A program made the position numbers and the translations under genes. 64,000 nt of DNA, from contig CASEVI010000001.1 in assembly GCA_949291375.1 (NCBI GenBank), positions 132,980 to 196,979 of the forward strand. Direction: 5' to 3'. Under the pieces are notes generated by a model, which made no database searches, was not told the DNA's origin, and saw nothing but the letters and a program-made list of their open reading frames with translations. This document shows, one piece after another, positions 45,423 to 54,968 of this stretch; the stretch's first letter is position 1; each line of letters begins with the position of its first letter. The stretch comes from an uncultured bacterium (lineage in GTDB: Bacteria; Bacillota_I; Bacilli_A; RFN20; CAG-826).

Positions 45423-46111
45423 AAGGATTGTTATTAAAAGAATTTTATAACTTAAGAATGGTATTTGTTGTCTATCTTTTAGTAGTTGTTTTTATTTCTT
45501 TTATTGCTTTTACTGATGGAAGTGTAATAAGTGAACCAGGAAGTGATGGATCTTTACCAACAAATGAAGAAATGATTCGAAATGGAATTTATTTATTGAT
45601 GCCTTTAATGTTTATTGGTGGATTTTATCCAGGTAATATGCTTGTTTCTTCATATAGCTTTGATGAAAAATCACATTGGACACCTTTTATTCTTTCGGTT
45701 GGTGTTAAAAAAAGTAAAGTTCTATTATCAAAAGTATTAATTCACTTTTTTGCAACACTTATCTTATTAATTCCATTTTTAATCTCACTTTTTATAATGG
45801 ATGCTCCTTTTGATAGTAATATTTATATTGGATTAATTTTAACTTTCTTAGCTTCTTGCTTATTTTCGGGTTCAATTTCTTTATTTATGTGTTCGGCTAT
45901 TGGGAGTAGTAAAGCACTTGTTTTAAGTTCTATTTTTTCATTTTTAACAACTCTTATTCCAATGGGACTTATTTTAATTCCTACTACAATGGAAGGGATG
46001 TTATCTTCTTTATGGATATTTGGAATAATTAACTTTTTTGTTTTTGGAATAGGAGTTTATATTTTATTTTTCTTTTTAGCATTATTAATGTTTAAAAAAA
46101 GAGATTTTTAA
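45419..46111 (+). CDS. ABC-2 type transporter permease
   Basis: 230 residues with about six membrane segments (17-33, 58-76, 98-124, 134-160, 163-188, 196-224). Begins MKGLLLKEFYNLRMVFVVYLL, typical of ABC-2 permeases. Partner of the upstream ATPase by overlap. Confidence 0.85.
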   Translation: MKGLLLKEFYNLRMVFVVYLLVVVFISFIAFTDGSVISEPGSDGSLPTNEEMIRNGIYLLMPLMFIGGFYPGNMLVSSYSFDEKSHWTPFILSVGVKKSKVLLSKVLIHFFATLILLIPFLISLFIMDAPFDSNIYIGLILTFLASCLFSGSISLFMCSAIGSSKALVLSSIFSFLTTLIPMGLILIPTTMEGMLSSLWIFGIINFFVFGIGVYILFFFLALLMFKKRDF

Positions 46112-46133
46112 TAAATATTTATTAAATTTATAT

Positions 46134-46168
46134 TTAAAAAAATAGATGGATTTACCATCTATTTTTTA
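46134..46168. terminator. Bidirectional terminator overlapping the DUF2804 stop
   Basis: AAAAATAGATGG, 5-base loop, CCATCTATTTTTT. Contains the last codons of the minus-strand DUF2804 gene. Confidence 0.85.
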
Positions 46169-47174
46169 CTTTTTCTAAAAAACCAACCGCATCTTTAAAA
46201 ACAATTTCTTTATTATCTTTAGTTTTTATTTTTCCGTTAAATTTACCAAATATTTGATGTTGGAAAGAAGCGATAAATAAAGCGTTAGTATCTTCATGAC
46301 GATCAACTATTGGGGTAAATAATAATTCAATATCTTTAGAAGATGATTCGACTTTGATTGGTCCTAAATAATCTTCTTTTCCGTTTTTCTTAGTAAAATA
46401 AAATTTAACATCATTAAGTTTATAGACATCTTTATTAACAAAAAGCATATTTTCACTAGCTTTAGATGTATCGCCAAATCCATAACCAAGATTAAAGCCT
46501 TTATAAGTATCATTATCTTTTATTGATAAAGAAGCCCAATACCAAGTATTTTTATAAGTCCAAACACCTCTTCCCCAATCTAAAACACCCATACCATCTT
46601 TAATTGAGGTCAATTTATCACCAAGTTTAAAGTAACCATTAGCTATTAAATTATTTATTTTTTGATTATAGTAAAAATGTTTTTTCTTTTTAAAAGGAGT
46701 AGCAATAACCATCGAATTAGAAGTTGTTGGTGAAAGAATAATATCAACATCTAAATCTTTATCGTTAGAAAAATTTTTAACGCTTGCTTTTATTTCTCTA
46801 TTATTTCCATTATTTAAAAAGGTAAGAGAAAAATCTTTTAAAGAATAAACACAATCACCTATTTCACTAGAAGAAGGTAAATTTAATTTTCCAAAAGTAA
46901 AAAATTTTATTTTTGATTTAGTTTTAAATCTTTTTTTTGCAAGATCAATTATAGAAATCGAAACAAGAGAAAATATCGAACAATCGGAAATTGTAAAACA
47001 TATTGCATAATCTTTAATAAATATAGCGTAATAATCCCGTTCTTTTATTCGTGATTTTAAACCAATAATATCTTTTCTTTTATATTTTTTTATTAATGAA
47101 GTAGCATAACCAGCTTCATATAAATTACCTTCGTAATCAAGTAAACGACCTTCTTTTAACTTATTTTGTTCCAT
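46152..47174 (-). CDS. DUF2804 family protein
   Basis: 340 residues, no signal or membrane segment. The pattern of the DUF2804 family is recognisable: LKEGRLLDYEGNLYEAGYAT at the N-terminus, then DYYAIFIKDYAICFTISD, and GVLDWGRGVWTYKNTWYWASL (about 197-217) and GFNLGYGFGD. Function of the family is unknown. It is translated 4 bases after a membrane-anchored Fe-ADH, so the two are probably one transcription unit. Confidence 0.85.
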   Translation of the reverse strand: MEQNKLKEGRLLDYEGNLYEAGYATSLIKKYKRKDIIGLKSRIKERDYYAIFIKDYAICFTISDCSIFSLVSISIIDLAKKRFKTKSKIKFFTFGKLNLPSSSEIGDCVYSLKDFSLTFLNNGNNREIKASVKNFSNDKDLDVDIILSPTTSNSMVIATPFKKKKHFYYNQKINNLIANGYFKLGDKLTSIKDGMGVLDWGRGVWTYKNTWYWASLSIKDNDTYKGFNLGYGFGDTSKASENMLFVNKDVYKLNDVKFYFTKKNGKEDYLGPIKVESSSKDIELLFTPIVDRHEDTNALFIASFQHQIFGKFNGKIKTKDNKEIVFKDAVGFLEKVKNRW

Positions 47175-47178
47175 AACT

Positions 47179-48798
47179 CTATTTATTTTTTATCTCCTTT
47201 TTATAATAACTATATAAATTTAAATACATATAAGAATACATCATTTTTGTATATATAATAGGTGTTCCATATAATGGTATTGCTTCTTTTTTAGCATGTT
47301 TTGCTAAAAAAGAAATATCATCTTTCTTAATTTCTTTTATATTAACATTATAGTGATATTTAATAGATAATTCGTCTAAATATGTAATTAAGGAAGTATT
47401 ATTTAATATATTTTTAGAAATATAATTCATCTTTTTTCTGGCTTTTTTATTATATAGATAAGTTTTTATAACTAAAGGTAAAATAATAGCGTTAGTTTTA
47501 GCATGCGCTAGATTATATTTATAAGATAAAGCATGCGATAAAGCATGAACATTACCTACTCCTTTAATTGAAAAAGCTAATCCGGCTAAAGAAGAAGCTT
47601 TAAATAAGTTCTTTTTTGAAGTCAAATCATTATTATTAATAGCATTATCTAAATTTTCATAGATAAGTTTTATAGCCTTTAAAGCATAATTATCATATTT
47701 TTTATATTTAAATACATTTAAATAACTTTCTAAAGCATGAGTTAAAGCATCCATAACACTATTAACTAATATTTCTTTTGACAAAGTTGAAATTAATTTA
47801 TCACTATAGAAAATATATTCAGGAATAATTTTAGTAGAAATAATTGAAGATTTTTTATCTTTAAAAGTAATAACTGAAGCATAAGACATCTCACTTCCAC
47901 TAGCGGGAGTAGAAGGAATAACTATAAAAGGTGGGAGATGATGCTTAACCTTAAATAAACCAGTAAATTTTTCTAAATCTTTAGAGTTATTTTTAATAAC
48001 TACTTCTAAAGCTTTAGCTAAATCAATTACTGAACCCCCGCCAATAGCTAAAATAGAATCGCAATTATTTTTTAAATAAGCTTTTTTAGCTTCTAAAACT
48101 ATTTCTTCACTTGGATTAGGAATTGATTTATCAAAAACAAAATAAGTAATATCTGACGATTTAAAAATATTGTCAATAAAAGTTAAATTTAAATGGTTAT
48201 ATTTAACAATAAATACTTTTTTTGCACCCATTTCTTTAAATTTTAATGGAATTTCTTCAATATTTTTTATTTCTTTAGGAATTTTATATTTAATAAAACG
48301 TAAGAAAAAACTTTCGAAGAAATTAACAATGCGCACAAAAAATTTTAAAAATAAGTTTTCTTTATCAATAAAGAAATTATGATCTAGTTTAGAAAAAATT
48401 ATTAAAGATGCAATTTTATCTTCTTTTAAATATTTTATTTTTATTTTTTTACCATTTTTAAGATAAATTATAAAAATAGAAGTAGTTAATAAAGAGCTAG
48501 GAATATTGTAAAGAGTAAAAATGTCTTTATAATTTATCTCAATTCTTTTATTAAATTTATAAACAATTATCTCTTTATCTTCAATTTTTATTAATGTTTT
48601 TGGCGTTAATAAAAATTGAACTATTTTATAAAAGAAAAATAATAAGAATAAACCTAAAATTATTTCAATTATTAAATTTAATAAAGAATATTCAATAGTT
48701 AAAGCATATAAATTTAATAAGAAAAAAACTAAAATAAGTAAAAAGAATAAAAGAGGAATAAATATTGCTATTTTGGCTTTTTTAAATTCGTTTTGCAT
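47179..48798 (-). CDS. Membrane-anchored iron-containing alcohol dehydrogenase
   Basis: 539 residues, about 150 longer than normal Fe-ADH. Two membrane helices (about 10-34 and 38-64) are followed by a beta-rich domain (about 68-135, IKIEDKEIIVYKFNKRIEIN...KNGKKIKIKYL) that resembles bacterial PH-like domains, then the dehydrogenase (about 160-539). The NAD(P) motif GGGSVIDLAKAL is at 253-264, and the metal ligands are intact: Asp350, His354, His422, His432. It should therefore be an active, membrane-tethered NAD(P)-dependent oxidoreductase. Substrate unknown. Confidence 0.85.
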   Translation of the reverse strand: MQNEFKKAKIAIFIPLLFFLLILVFFLLNLYALTIEYSLLNLIIEIILGLFLLFFFYKIVQFLLTPKTLIKIEDKEIIVYKFNKRIEINYKDIFTLYNIPSSLLTTSIFIIYLKNGKKIKIKYLKEDKIASLIIFSKLDHNFFIDKENLFLKFFVRIVNFFESFFLRFIKYKIPKEIKNIEEIPLKFKEMGAKKVFIVKYNHLNLTFIDNIFKSSDITYFVFDKSIPNPSEEIVLEAKKAYLKNNCDSILAIGGGSVIDLAKALEVVIKNNSKDLEKFTGLFKVKHHLPPFIVIPSTPASGSEMSYASVITFKDKKSSIISTKIIPEYIFYSDKLISTLSKEILVNSVMDALTHALESYLNVFKYKKYDNYALKAIKLIYENLDNAINNNDLTSKKNLFKASSLAGLAFSIKGVGNVHALSHALSYKYNLAHAKTNAIILPLVIKTYLYNKKARKKMNYISKNILNNTSLITYLDELSIKYHYNVNIKEIKKDDISFLAKHAKKEAIPLYGTPIIYTKMMYSYMYLNLYSYYKKEIKNK

Positions 48799-48912
48799 AA
48801 ATAAAGTATATCAAAATAATGTAATTTATTTTATATGTTTATAAATAGTTTTAGTATAATTATTAAGACTTATTTATTTTATTTAATAAGTTAAAAAGAA
48901 ATTACTATTTAT

Positions 48913-49842
48913 ATGAAAAAAATTTTTAAAGGTTTTATATTATTTATTTTATTATTTTTAACTTCTTGTAATTCTATACCGACTTTTGAGATAGATCCAT
49001 CTTTAGATTATTCTTCTTTTAATGAATATTATTTAGATAATATTAATAATTTTTATCTTCAAAAAGAAGAAACTTATGGAATTTATTTATATCGAGTTGA
49101 TTGCGAAAGTTGTAATGAGAATAAAAATGCTATTTTAAATCATTTAAATGAATATAAAAAAGGAAATAAGCATTTTAAAGTTTATATTTATAATACTATT
49201 AGATTAAAAGAAGAAAATGCAGTTTATACTTCTAATCCTTCTTTAAGTATTGAAGAAAGTAAAAATATAATGGTAAATAATAAAGTTTCTAGCTTAAAAG
49301 ATACAATTATTAATTTAGTTCCTTCTTTATATATCGTAAATAACGGTGTTATTTACGATTATATTGCTGGAGGAGTTGAAGTTGCTAAATATTTAATATC
49401 GACTAGTTTAGATAGTAGAAGTTATAGTGATATTAATGGGGCGATTTTAAATAATTTAGAAGATTTTTATACTTTGGATTATAAAAAATATTATATTTAT
49501 TTATATTTTGTTACATGTCCACACTGCTTTAAAGTTAAACCTAGTTTATTAAAATATTTAACTTCCTTAAAAAATAAAGAAGAACCTATTTTTGTATTTA
49601 ATATTTATTCATCTATAAGTGAAGAAGGAATAGAAATTAGAAATAAGTTTAAAATTCCTTATGACGTTAATAATGTTGATGATTTTAAAAATAAATATGT
49701 AAAAGAAAATATCGAGAATAAAGTTAATAAATTAGAGGACACTTATTTTAAATATGTTCCAGTATTATTTGAAATAAGTGATAATCACTATTCAGCTTGC
49801 TATATTGGTGAAGATGAAATTATAGAAAAAATATCTTTTTAA
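48913..49842 (+). CDS. Lipoprotein with two tandem thioredoxin-like domains
   Basis: 309 residues. Lipobox LTSC (Cys19). Two repeats follow: the first has IYLYRVDCESC (57-67, CxxC at 64/67) and a cis-Pro-type VPS at 136-138; the second has IYLYFVTCPHC (195-205, CPHC at 202/205) and VPV at 282-284. The spacing from CxxC to VP is about 70-77 in both. It should act on thiols or disulfides outside the membrane. No known family matched as a whole. It precedes the NAD cassette but with a gap of about 80 bases. Confidence 0.78.
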   Translation: MKKIFKGFILFILLFLTSCNSIPTFEIDPSLDYSSFNEYYLDNINNFYLQKEETYGIYLYRVDCESCNENKNAILNHLNEYKKGNKHFKVYIYNTIRLKEENAVYTSNPSLSIEESKNIMVNNKVSSLKDTIINLVPSLYIVNNGVIYDYIAGGVEVAKYLISTSLDSRSYSDINGAILNNLEDFYTLDYKKYYIYLYFVTCPHCFKVKPSLLKYLTSLKNKEEPIFVFNIYSSISEEGIEIRNKFKIPYDVNNVDDFKNKYVKENIENKVNKLEDTYFKYVPVLFEISDNHYSACYIGEDEIIEKISF

Positions 49843-49922
49843 GATTAAAATTATTACTTGGAAAAAGATAAATATTTTGAATATTTAATAATAGATCTAA
49901 AAAAGTATGAGGAAGAATGCTT

Positions 49923-51368
49923 ATGGAAAGTTTTAAAAGAAATATTTCTTTATTAATGGATTTTTATGAACTGACGATGTCAAATGGTTATTTTGTTGAA
50001 AATAAGAAAGATAAAATCGCTGTTTTTGATTTATTTTATCGAAATAATCCAGATGATGCAGCTTATTCAATATTTTGTGGTTTAGAAGATGCAATTAATT
50101 ATGTTAAAAATTTTCATTTTGATGAAAATGATATTAAATATTTAAGATCATTGAATATATTTAATGATAAATTTTTGAATTTCTTAGAAAATTTTAAATT
50201 TAAAGGTGATATATATTCTTTTGAGGAGGGTAGTATCATTTATCCTAACGAACCATTAATAACCATTGTTGGGCCATTAATTGATTGTCAATTATTAGAA
50301 ACTGCTCTTCTTGCAATTGTTAATCACGAAACTTTAATTGCCACAAAAGCAAATAGAATTGTTTTAGCTAGTAAGGGAAGGAATGTTTCTGATTTTGGAG
50401 CTAGAAGAGCTCATAATATAGATAGTGCCTTATATGGAGCAAAAGCCGCATATATTGGAGGTGTAAACTCTACCGCAACAACATTAGCTGGAGAACTTTT
50501 TAAAATACCAGTTAGTGGTACAATGGCTCATTCTTGGATAATGTCTTTTGATAATGAGTATGATGCATTTTTAAGTTATGCAAAGCTTTATCCTAATAAT
50601 TCGGTATTTTTAATTGATACATATGATGTCATCCATTCGGGATTAGCTAATGCAATTAAAGTTACTAAAGATTTTTTAATTCCGAATGGTTATAAATTAA
50701 AAGGTGTTCGTATTGATTCTGGAGATTTAGCATATTTATCAAAAAAATGTCGTAAAATATTAGATCAAAACGGCCTTATAGATACAAAAATTGTTGCTTC
50801 GAATTCTTTAGATGAATATAAGATCACTTCATTAATTGAGCAAGGCGCTCAAATTGATTCTTTCGGTGTAGGTGAAAATTTAATTACTTCAAAATCAAAT
50901 CCAGTATTTGGGGGAGTTTATAAACTTGTTGGAATTTATGAAAATGGCGTATTGATTCCGAAAATAAAGATCAGTGAAACTTTAGAGAAAATAACTAATC
51001 CATCTTTTAAAGATGTTTACCGTGTTTTTAACAAAGAAAATCGTGCCATTGCTGATTTATTAACTTTACATAATGAAAAGATTGATCAACCATTATGTGT
51101 AATCGATCCTTCAAAACCTTGGAAAAATATTATTTTTGAAGATTTTACAATAAAAAATATGCGCGTGAAAATTTTTGAAAAAGGAGAACTGATTTATAAA
51201 ATTCCAGATATTGAATCAAGACGTAATTATGTTAGATATCAAATTGAAAATTTAATTTGGGATGAAGAAAAAAGATTTGTAATGCCTCACATACATTATC
51301 TTGATTTTAGTAAAGATTTATATGATTTAAAGATTAGATTAATTAAAGATAATAAATATGACAAGTAA
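49923..51368 (+). CDS. pncB: Nicotinate phosphoribosyltransferase
   Basis: Makes nicotinate mononucleotide from nicotinate and PRPP. 481 residues from ATG 49923 (MESFKRNISLLMDFYELTMS), which has GAGGA at 9 bases; the ATG two codons upstream is too close to it. Family blocks: LMDFYELTMSNGYF (11-24), FGARRAHNIDSALYGAKAAYIGG with the phosphorylated His region (about 157-179), GTMAHSWIMS, and KGVRIDSGDLAYLSKK. First gene of a pncB-nadD-nadE cassette. Confidence 0.96.
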   Translation: MESFKRNISLLMDFYELTMSNGYFVENKKDKIAVFDLFYRNNPDDAAYSIFCGLEDAINYVKNFHFDENDIKYLRSLNIFNDKFLNFLENFKFKGDIYSFEEGSIIYPNEPLITIVGPLIDCQLLETALLAIVNHETLIATKANRIVLASKGRNVSDFGARRAHNIDSALYGAKAAYIGGVNSTATTLAGELFKIPVSGTMAHSWIMSFDNEYDAFLSYAKLYPNNSVFLIDTYDVIHSGLANAIKVTKDFLIPNGYKLKGVRIDSGDLAYLSKKCRKILDQNGLIDTKIVASNSLDEYKITSLIEQGAQIDSFGVGENLITSKSNPVFGGVYKLVGIYENGVLIPKIKISETLEKITNPSFKDVYRVFNKENRAIADLLTLHNEKIDQPLCVIDPSKPWKNIIFEDFTIKNMRVKIFEKGELIYKIPDIESRRNYVRYQIENLIWDEEKRFVMPHIHYLDFSKDLYDLKIRLIKDNKYDK

Positions 51369-51984
51369 TAAAATTGTTGTTTTAGGTGGAACTTTTAATC
51401 CTTTATCTAAAGCACATGGAGAATTGATTAACTATTTAGTAAATTATTTTGATGCCTTTAAAGGTATTCTTTTGCCAACAAATATAACTTTTTTTCATTC
51501 GTGGAAACATTTTAACGATAAAAGCATTCTCCCTACATCTTTAAGATTAGAAATATTAGAAGAATTCGTTAAAAGAAACAAGAACATCGAAATTGATTTA
51601 ATTGAAGTTGAAGGCAAAAGTCTAAAAACTTATACATCATTAATGTATTTAAAAGAAAAATATAAAGATAAAGAAATTTTATTTGCGTTTGGAAGTGAAA
51701 AAGTTGATGAGCTTGAAAGATGGTATAGAATAGAGGATATTCTTTCAAATTTTAAAATTATATTATTAAGGAGAAATCATGATAATTTTAATGATTTATT
51801 CAACAGTAATATTTTTTTAAAAAAATATAGAAGTTCATTTATCTTGGTTAACTCTTCTGAAGATCTACAAGATGTTTCTTCTACTAAAATAAGGGAATAT
51901 TTAAAAAATAAAAATGAAGAAGGTTTAAGAAAATTAACTTATAATTATGTTATAGATATATTAAAGAAAGAAGGGTATTTATGA
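51358..51984 (+). CDS. nadD: Nicotinate-nucleotide adenylyltransferase
   Basis: Adenylates nicotinate mononucleotide. 208 residues; the nucleotidyltransferase motif VLGGTFNPLSKAHGELI (8-24) and the C-terminal SSTKIREYL (about 175-183) are present. NAD context decides between nadD and other members of the fold. Overlaps pncB by 11 bases and nadE by 4 bases; ends in TGA. Confidence 0.92.
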   Translation: MTSNKIVVLGGTFNPLSKAHGELINYLVNYFDAFKGILLPTNITFFHSWKHFNDKSILPTSLRLEILEEFVKRNKNIEIDLIEVEGKSLKTYTSLMYLKEKYKDKEILFAFGSEKVDELERWYRIEDILSNFKIILLRRNHDNFNDLFNSNIFLKKYRSSFILVNSSEDLQDVSSTKIREYLKNKNEEGLRKLTYNYVIDILKKEGYL

Positions 51985-53879
51985 ACTCAAAATATGGATT
52001 TTATAAAATAGCTAGCGGTAATTTTATCACTCATGTGGGTGAAGTTAATAAGAATAAAGAAGAAATAATTTCTTTGATTAATGAAGCAAAAGAGAAAAAT
52101 ATAAATGTCTTATCTTTTAGTGAACTTTCTTTAATCGGCTATACAGCTCAGGATCTATTTTTTCATAAAGAATTAATTGATGATGAGTTTAACTCTTTCT
52201 TAGAAGTTTTAAAAATAGTCCCTTCTTCAATGATAGTGGTTATCGGAGGAATATTCTCATATCTCGATAAATTATATGATGTAGCTTTTATATTAGGAAA
52301 AGAAAAGATTTTAGGAATTGTTCCTAAGTCCTTTTTACCAAATTATAACGAATTTTATGAAAAAAGACGGTTTACATCAGGAAAAAATATTAAAAACACG
52401 AATGTCATAATAAACGATGAAGAAGTACCTTTTGGTAGCGACTTAATTTTTTCTTTAGGAGAATTAAAAATTGGAATTGAAATTTGTGAAGATTTATGGG
52501 TTATAGACCCTCCATCTAATTCTTTGTGTTTAAATGGTGCGAATTTGATTATAAATTTATCTGCTTCAAATGAATATATAGGAAAAAAAGAATATCGAAG
52601 AGATCTTGTGAAGCTTCAATCTGCAAAAAATTATTGCGCTTATTTATACACTTCATCTGGTTTTGGGGAATCAACTCAAGATTTAGTATTCTCAGGTCAT
52701 CAAATAATCTCAACGTGCGGATATATAGTTAGTGAAAAGTACGATGAAATTGGATTAAACCAAGGTATTATCGATTTAAATAAAATTACAAATGATCGAT
52801 TAAAATTTAAAAGTGCATTTGAATGCAAAAATGATAAAAACTATAGATATATAAATGTAGTTTCTCCTTGTAATATCGACTTATTACCTAATTTTGTAGA
52901 TTCCCACCCATTCATTTTAAGTAATGTTGAGGAAAGAAGAAAAAGATCCTTAGAAATTATTTCTTTACAAGCAAAAGGACTTGCCTCAAGACTATACAAT
53001 TCCCATTTTAAAGATGTTGTAATTGGTATAAGTGGAGGGTTAGATTCAACTTTAGCTTTACTCGTAATTGTTGAGGCATACAAGTTGCTTAATTTAGATT
53101 TTTCTAAAATCCATGTTTTAACGCTACCTGGTTTTGCGACTAGCAAAATAACTTTTAAAAATGTGAAAAATTTATTAAAAGCTTTAAATTTATCTTATGA
53201 AAAAATTAATATTAAAGAATTGGCAAAAAGACATTTATATGATTTAAAACATCCTCTAGATAAGTATGATGTAGCTTATGAAAATACTCAAGCTAGAATT
53301 AGAACTTTATATTTGATGGATTATGCAAATATGGTTAACGGACTTGTTATTGGAACAGGTGATTTAAGTGAACTTGCTTTAGGTTTTTCTACCTATAACG
53401 GAGATCATATGTCTATGTATGGAGTAAACGGAAGCGTTCCAAAAACATTAATTAAAACATTATTGACTGATTATAGTTATAAATATAAAAATTTAGAAAA
53501 AGTAATTAAAGATATAGTAGATACCCCAATTTCTCCAGAATTAATACCTTCAGCAAACAAAGATATTGCCCAAAAAACAGAACAAATCTTAGGGAAATAT
53601 GATTTGCATGATTTCTTCTTATATCATTTTATTAGAAATTCATTTACTAAAGAAAAAATATATCAATTAGCAAAAATTGCGTTTAAGGATATCGATGAAA
53701 AATATATAAAAGATACTTTAGAAATTTTTATGAAGAGATTTTTTACTCAACAATTTAAAAGAAGTTGTTTACCAGACGGGCCAAAAGTCGGTTCTGTCTC
53801 ACTTTCTCCAAGAGGTGATTTAAGGTTAGCTAGTGATTTAAATTATTTAAATTCTATTAATAAAGACATTAATGAGTGA
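51981..53879 (+). CDS. nadE: NAD+ synthase, glutamine-dependent
   Basis: Final step of NAD synthesis. 632 residues: an N-terminal nitrilase-type glutaminase with catalytic Glu in SFSELSLIGYTAQDLFF, Lys in PKSFLPNYNEFYEKRRF, and Cys in GIEICEDLW (about 163-171), then the synthase with PP-loop GISGGLDSTLAL (about 347-358). Complete, so glutamine can serve as nitrogen donor. Ends in TGA, one base before the stop of a convergent gene. Confidence 0.97.
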   Translation: MNSKYGFYKIASGNFITHVGEVNKNKEEIISLINEAKEKNINVLSFSELSLIGYTAQDLFFHKELIDDEFNSFLEVLKIVPSSMIVVIGGIFSYLDKLYDVAFILGKEKILGIVPKSFLPNYNEFYEKRRFTSGKNIKNTNVIINDEEVPFGSDLIFSLGELKIGIEICEDLWVIDPPSNSLCLNGANLIINLSASNEYIGKKEYRRDLVKLQSAKNYCAYLYTSSGFGESTQDLVFSGHQIISTCGYIVSEKYDEIGLNQGIIDLNKITNDRLKFKSAFECKNDKNYRYINVVSPCNIDLLPNFVDSHPFILSNVEERRKRSLEIISLQAKGLASRLYNSHFKDVVIGISGGLDSTLALLVIVEAYKLLNLDFSKIHVLTLPGFATSKITFKNVKNLLKALNLSYEKINIKELAKRHLYDLKHPLDKYDVAYENTQARIRTLYLMDYANMVNGLVIGTGDLSELALGFSTYNGDHMSMYGVNGSVPKTLIKTLLTDYSYKYKNLEKVIKDIVDTPISPELIPSANKDIAQKTEQILGKYDLHDFFLYHFIRNSFTKEKIYQLAKIAFKDIDEKYIKDTLEIFMKRFFTQQFKRSCLPDGPKVGSVSLSPRGDLRLASDLNYLNSINKDINE

Positions 53880-53880
53880 T

Positions 53881-54834
53881 TTATTTTTCGATTTGTTCTT
53901 TAAAAAAATTTGCTATTTCACTATTAAAATAGATTGAATCGTCTAAATTGGGATATAAAACATTAAATACATGTATAGCTTTTTCGTTATCTAAATTTAT
54001 AAATTTATGTGGGATTGCGTATAAATTGCAATCATCATTCAATAAAATCGATTGAAATGCGTATGATTTATCACCTTTAGATGTAAGAATTAAAATTGGA
54101 GGAAACGGGTTCGAAGTTGGAAAGATATCATTTGGATCTGTTTTTTTATAAATTTTTCTATATTTAAAGAAAGGACCATATAACATTCTTTTGATTCCAT
54201 ATCTACATATTGAAGAGAGGATTTTGTGTTCTGGAAAATCGCCTAAATCTTTTAAATAGCAAGTCGAGTGATTTAAGGCAATGCCTTTTATTTCAATGTT
54301 ATTTTTATTATAAATATTAAAAATATCACTATATTTATAGTTATTTACTATAATTGCAGTATAAAGAAAAACAAGCTGACCACCAGCACTATCACCAGTT
54401 AAAAATAATTTAGACATATCAAGAAAATATTTTTCACTATTTGTAATTAAATGATTAATTAAAAAATGAATTTCTTGTAGTTGGTTTATTAATTTTGCTT
54501 TATAAGCCAATGTATATGATAAAGACACGACATTAAAGCCAAGTTTTGCCAAGTGGTAGCAGAAGTTATCATTTAAATCTTTATCTCCATATCTCCAGCC
54601 TCCACCATGAATATCTATTATTACAGGTTTGTTGGTTATTTTATTATCATAATAAATATTAAATTTTAACTCTTTAGATTTATATTTAATTTTTTTATTA
54701 TTAGGAAAAGGAAGAGAATATTCGTTTTTTATAATTCCTTCAGGTTTTATTTCTTTACTTTTTACTTTTTTGTCGCCTTTATCAGCGTTTTTCCAAATGA
54801 AGTCAAATAATTTTTTAAAAATAAAATAACGCAT
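53881..54834 (-). CDS. Alpha/beta hydrolase (HSL-type esterase)
   Basis: 317 residues. Oxyanion motif DIHGGGWRYGD (about 73-83), nucleophile TGDSAGGQLV (about 145-154), and candidate Asp in TSKGDKSYAF and His in KAIHVFN near the C-terminus. No signal peptide is visible. Substrate unknown. Convergent with nadE (1-base gap, no terminator) and divergent from the SIR2-like gene. Confidence 0.85.
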   Translation of the reverse strand: MRYFIFKKLFDFIWKNADKGDKKVKSKEIKPEGIIKNEYSLPFPNNKKIKYKSKELKFNIYYDNKITNKPVIIDIHGGGWRYGDKDLNDNFCYHLAKLGFNVVSLSYTLAYKAKLINQLQEIHFLINHLITNSEKYFLDMSKLFLTGDSAGGQLVFLYTAIIVNNYKYSDIFNIYNKNNIEIKGIALNHSTCYLKDLGDFPEHKILSSICRYGIKRMLYGPFFKYRKIYKKTDPNDIFPTSNPFPPILILTSKGDKSYAFQSILLNDDCNLYAIPHKFINLDNEKAIHVFNVLYPNLDDSIYFNSEIANFFKEQIEK

Positions 54835-54968
54835 ACAATTATTTTAATTGCCTTCCAGTTTATTTGCTATAAATTTAATAAATTAAAGGTAGAAAAATTT
54901 TAGAACTTTAAAAAATAATAAATTTATTGTTTCGCTTTAAAACATGTTAAAATCTAAAAGGTAATGTT

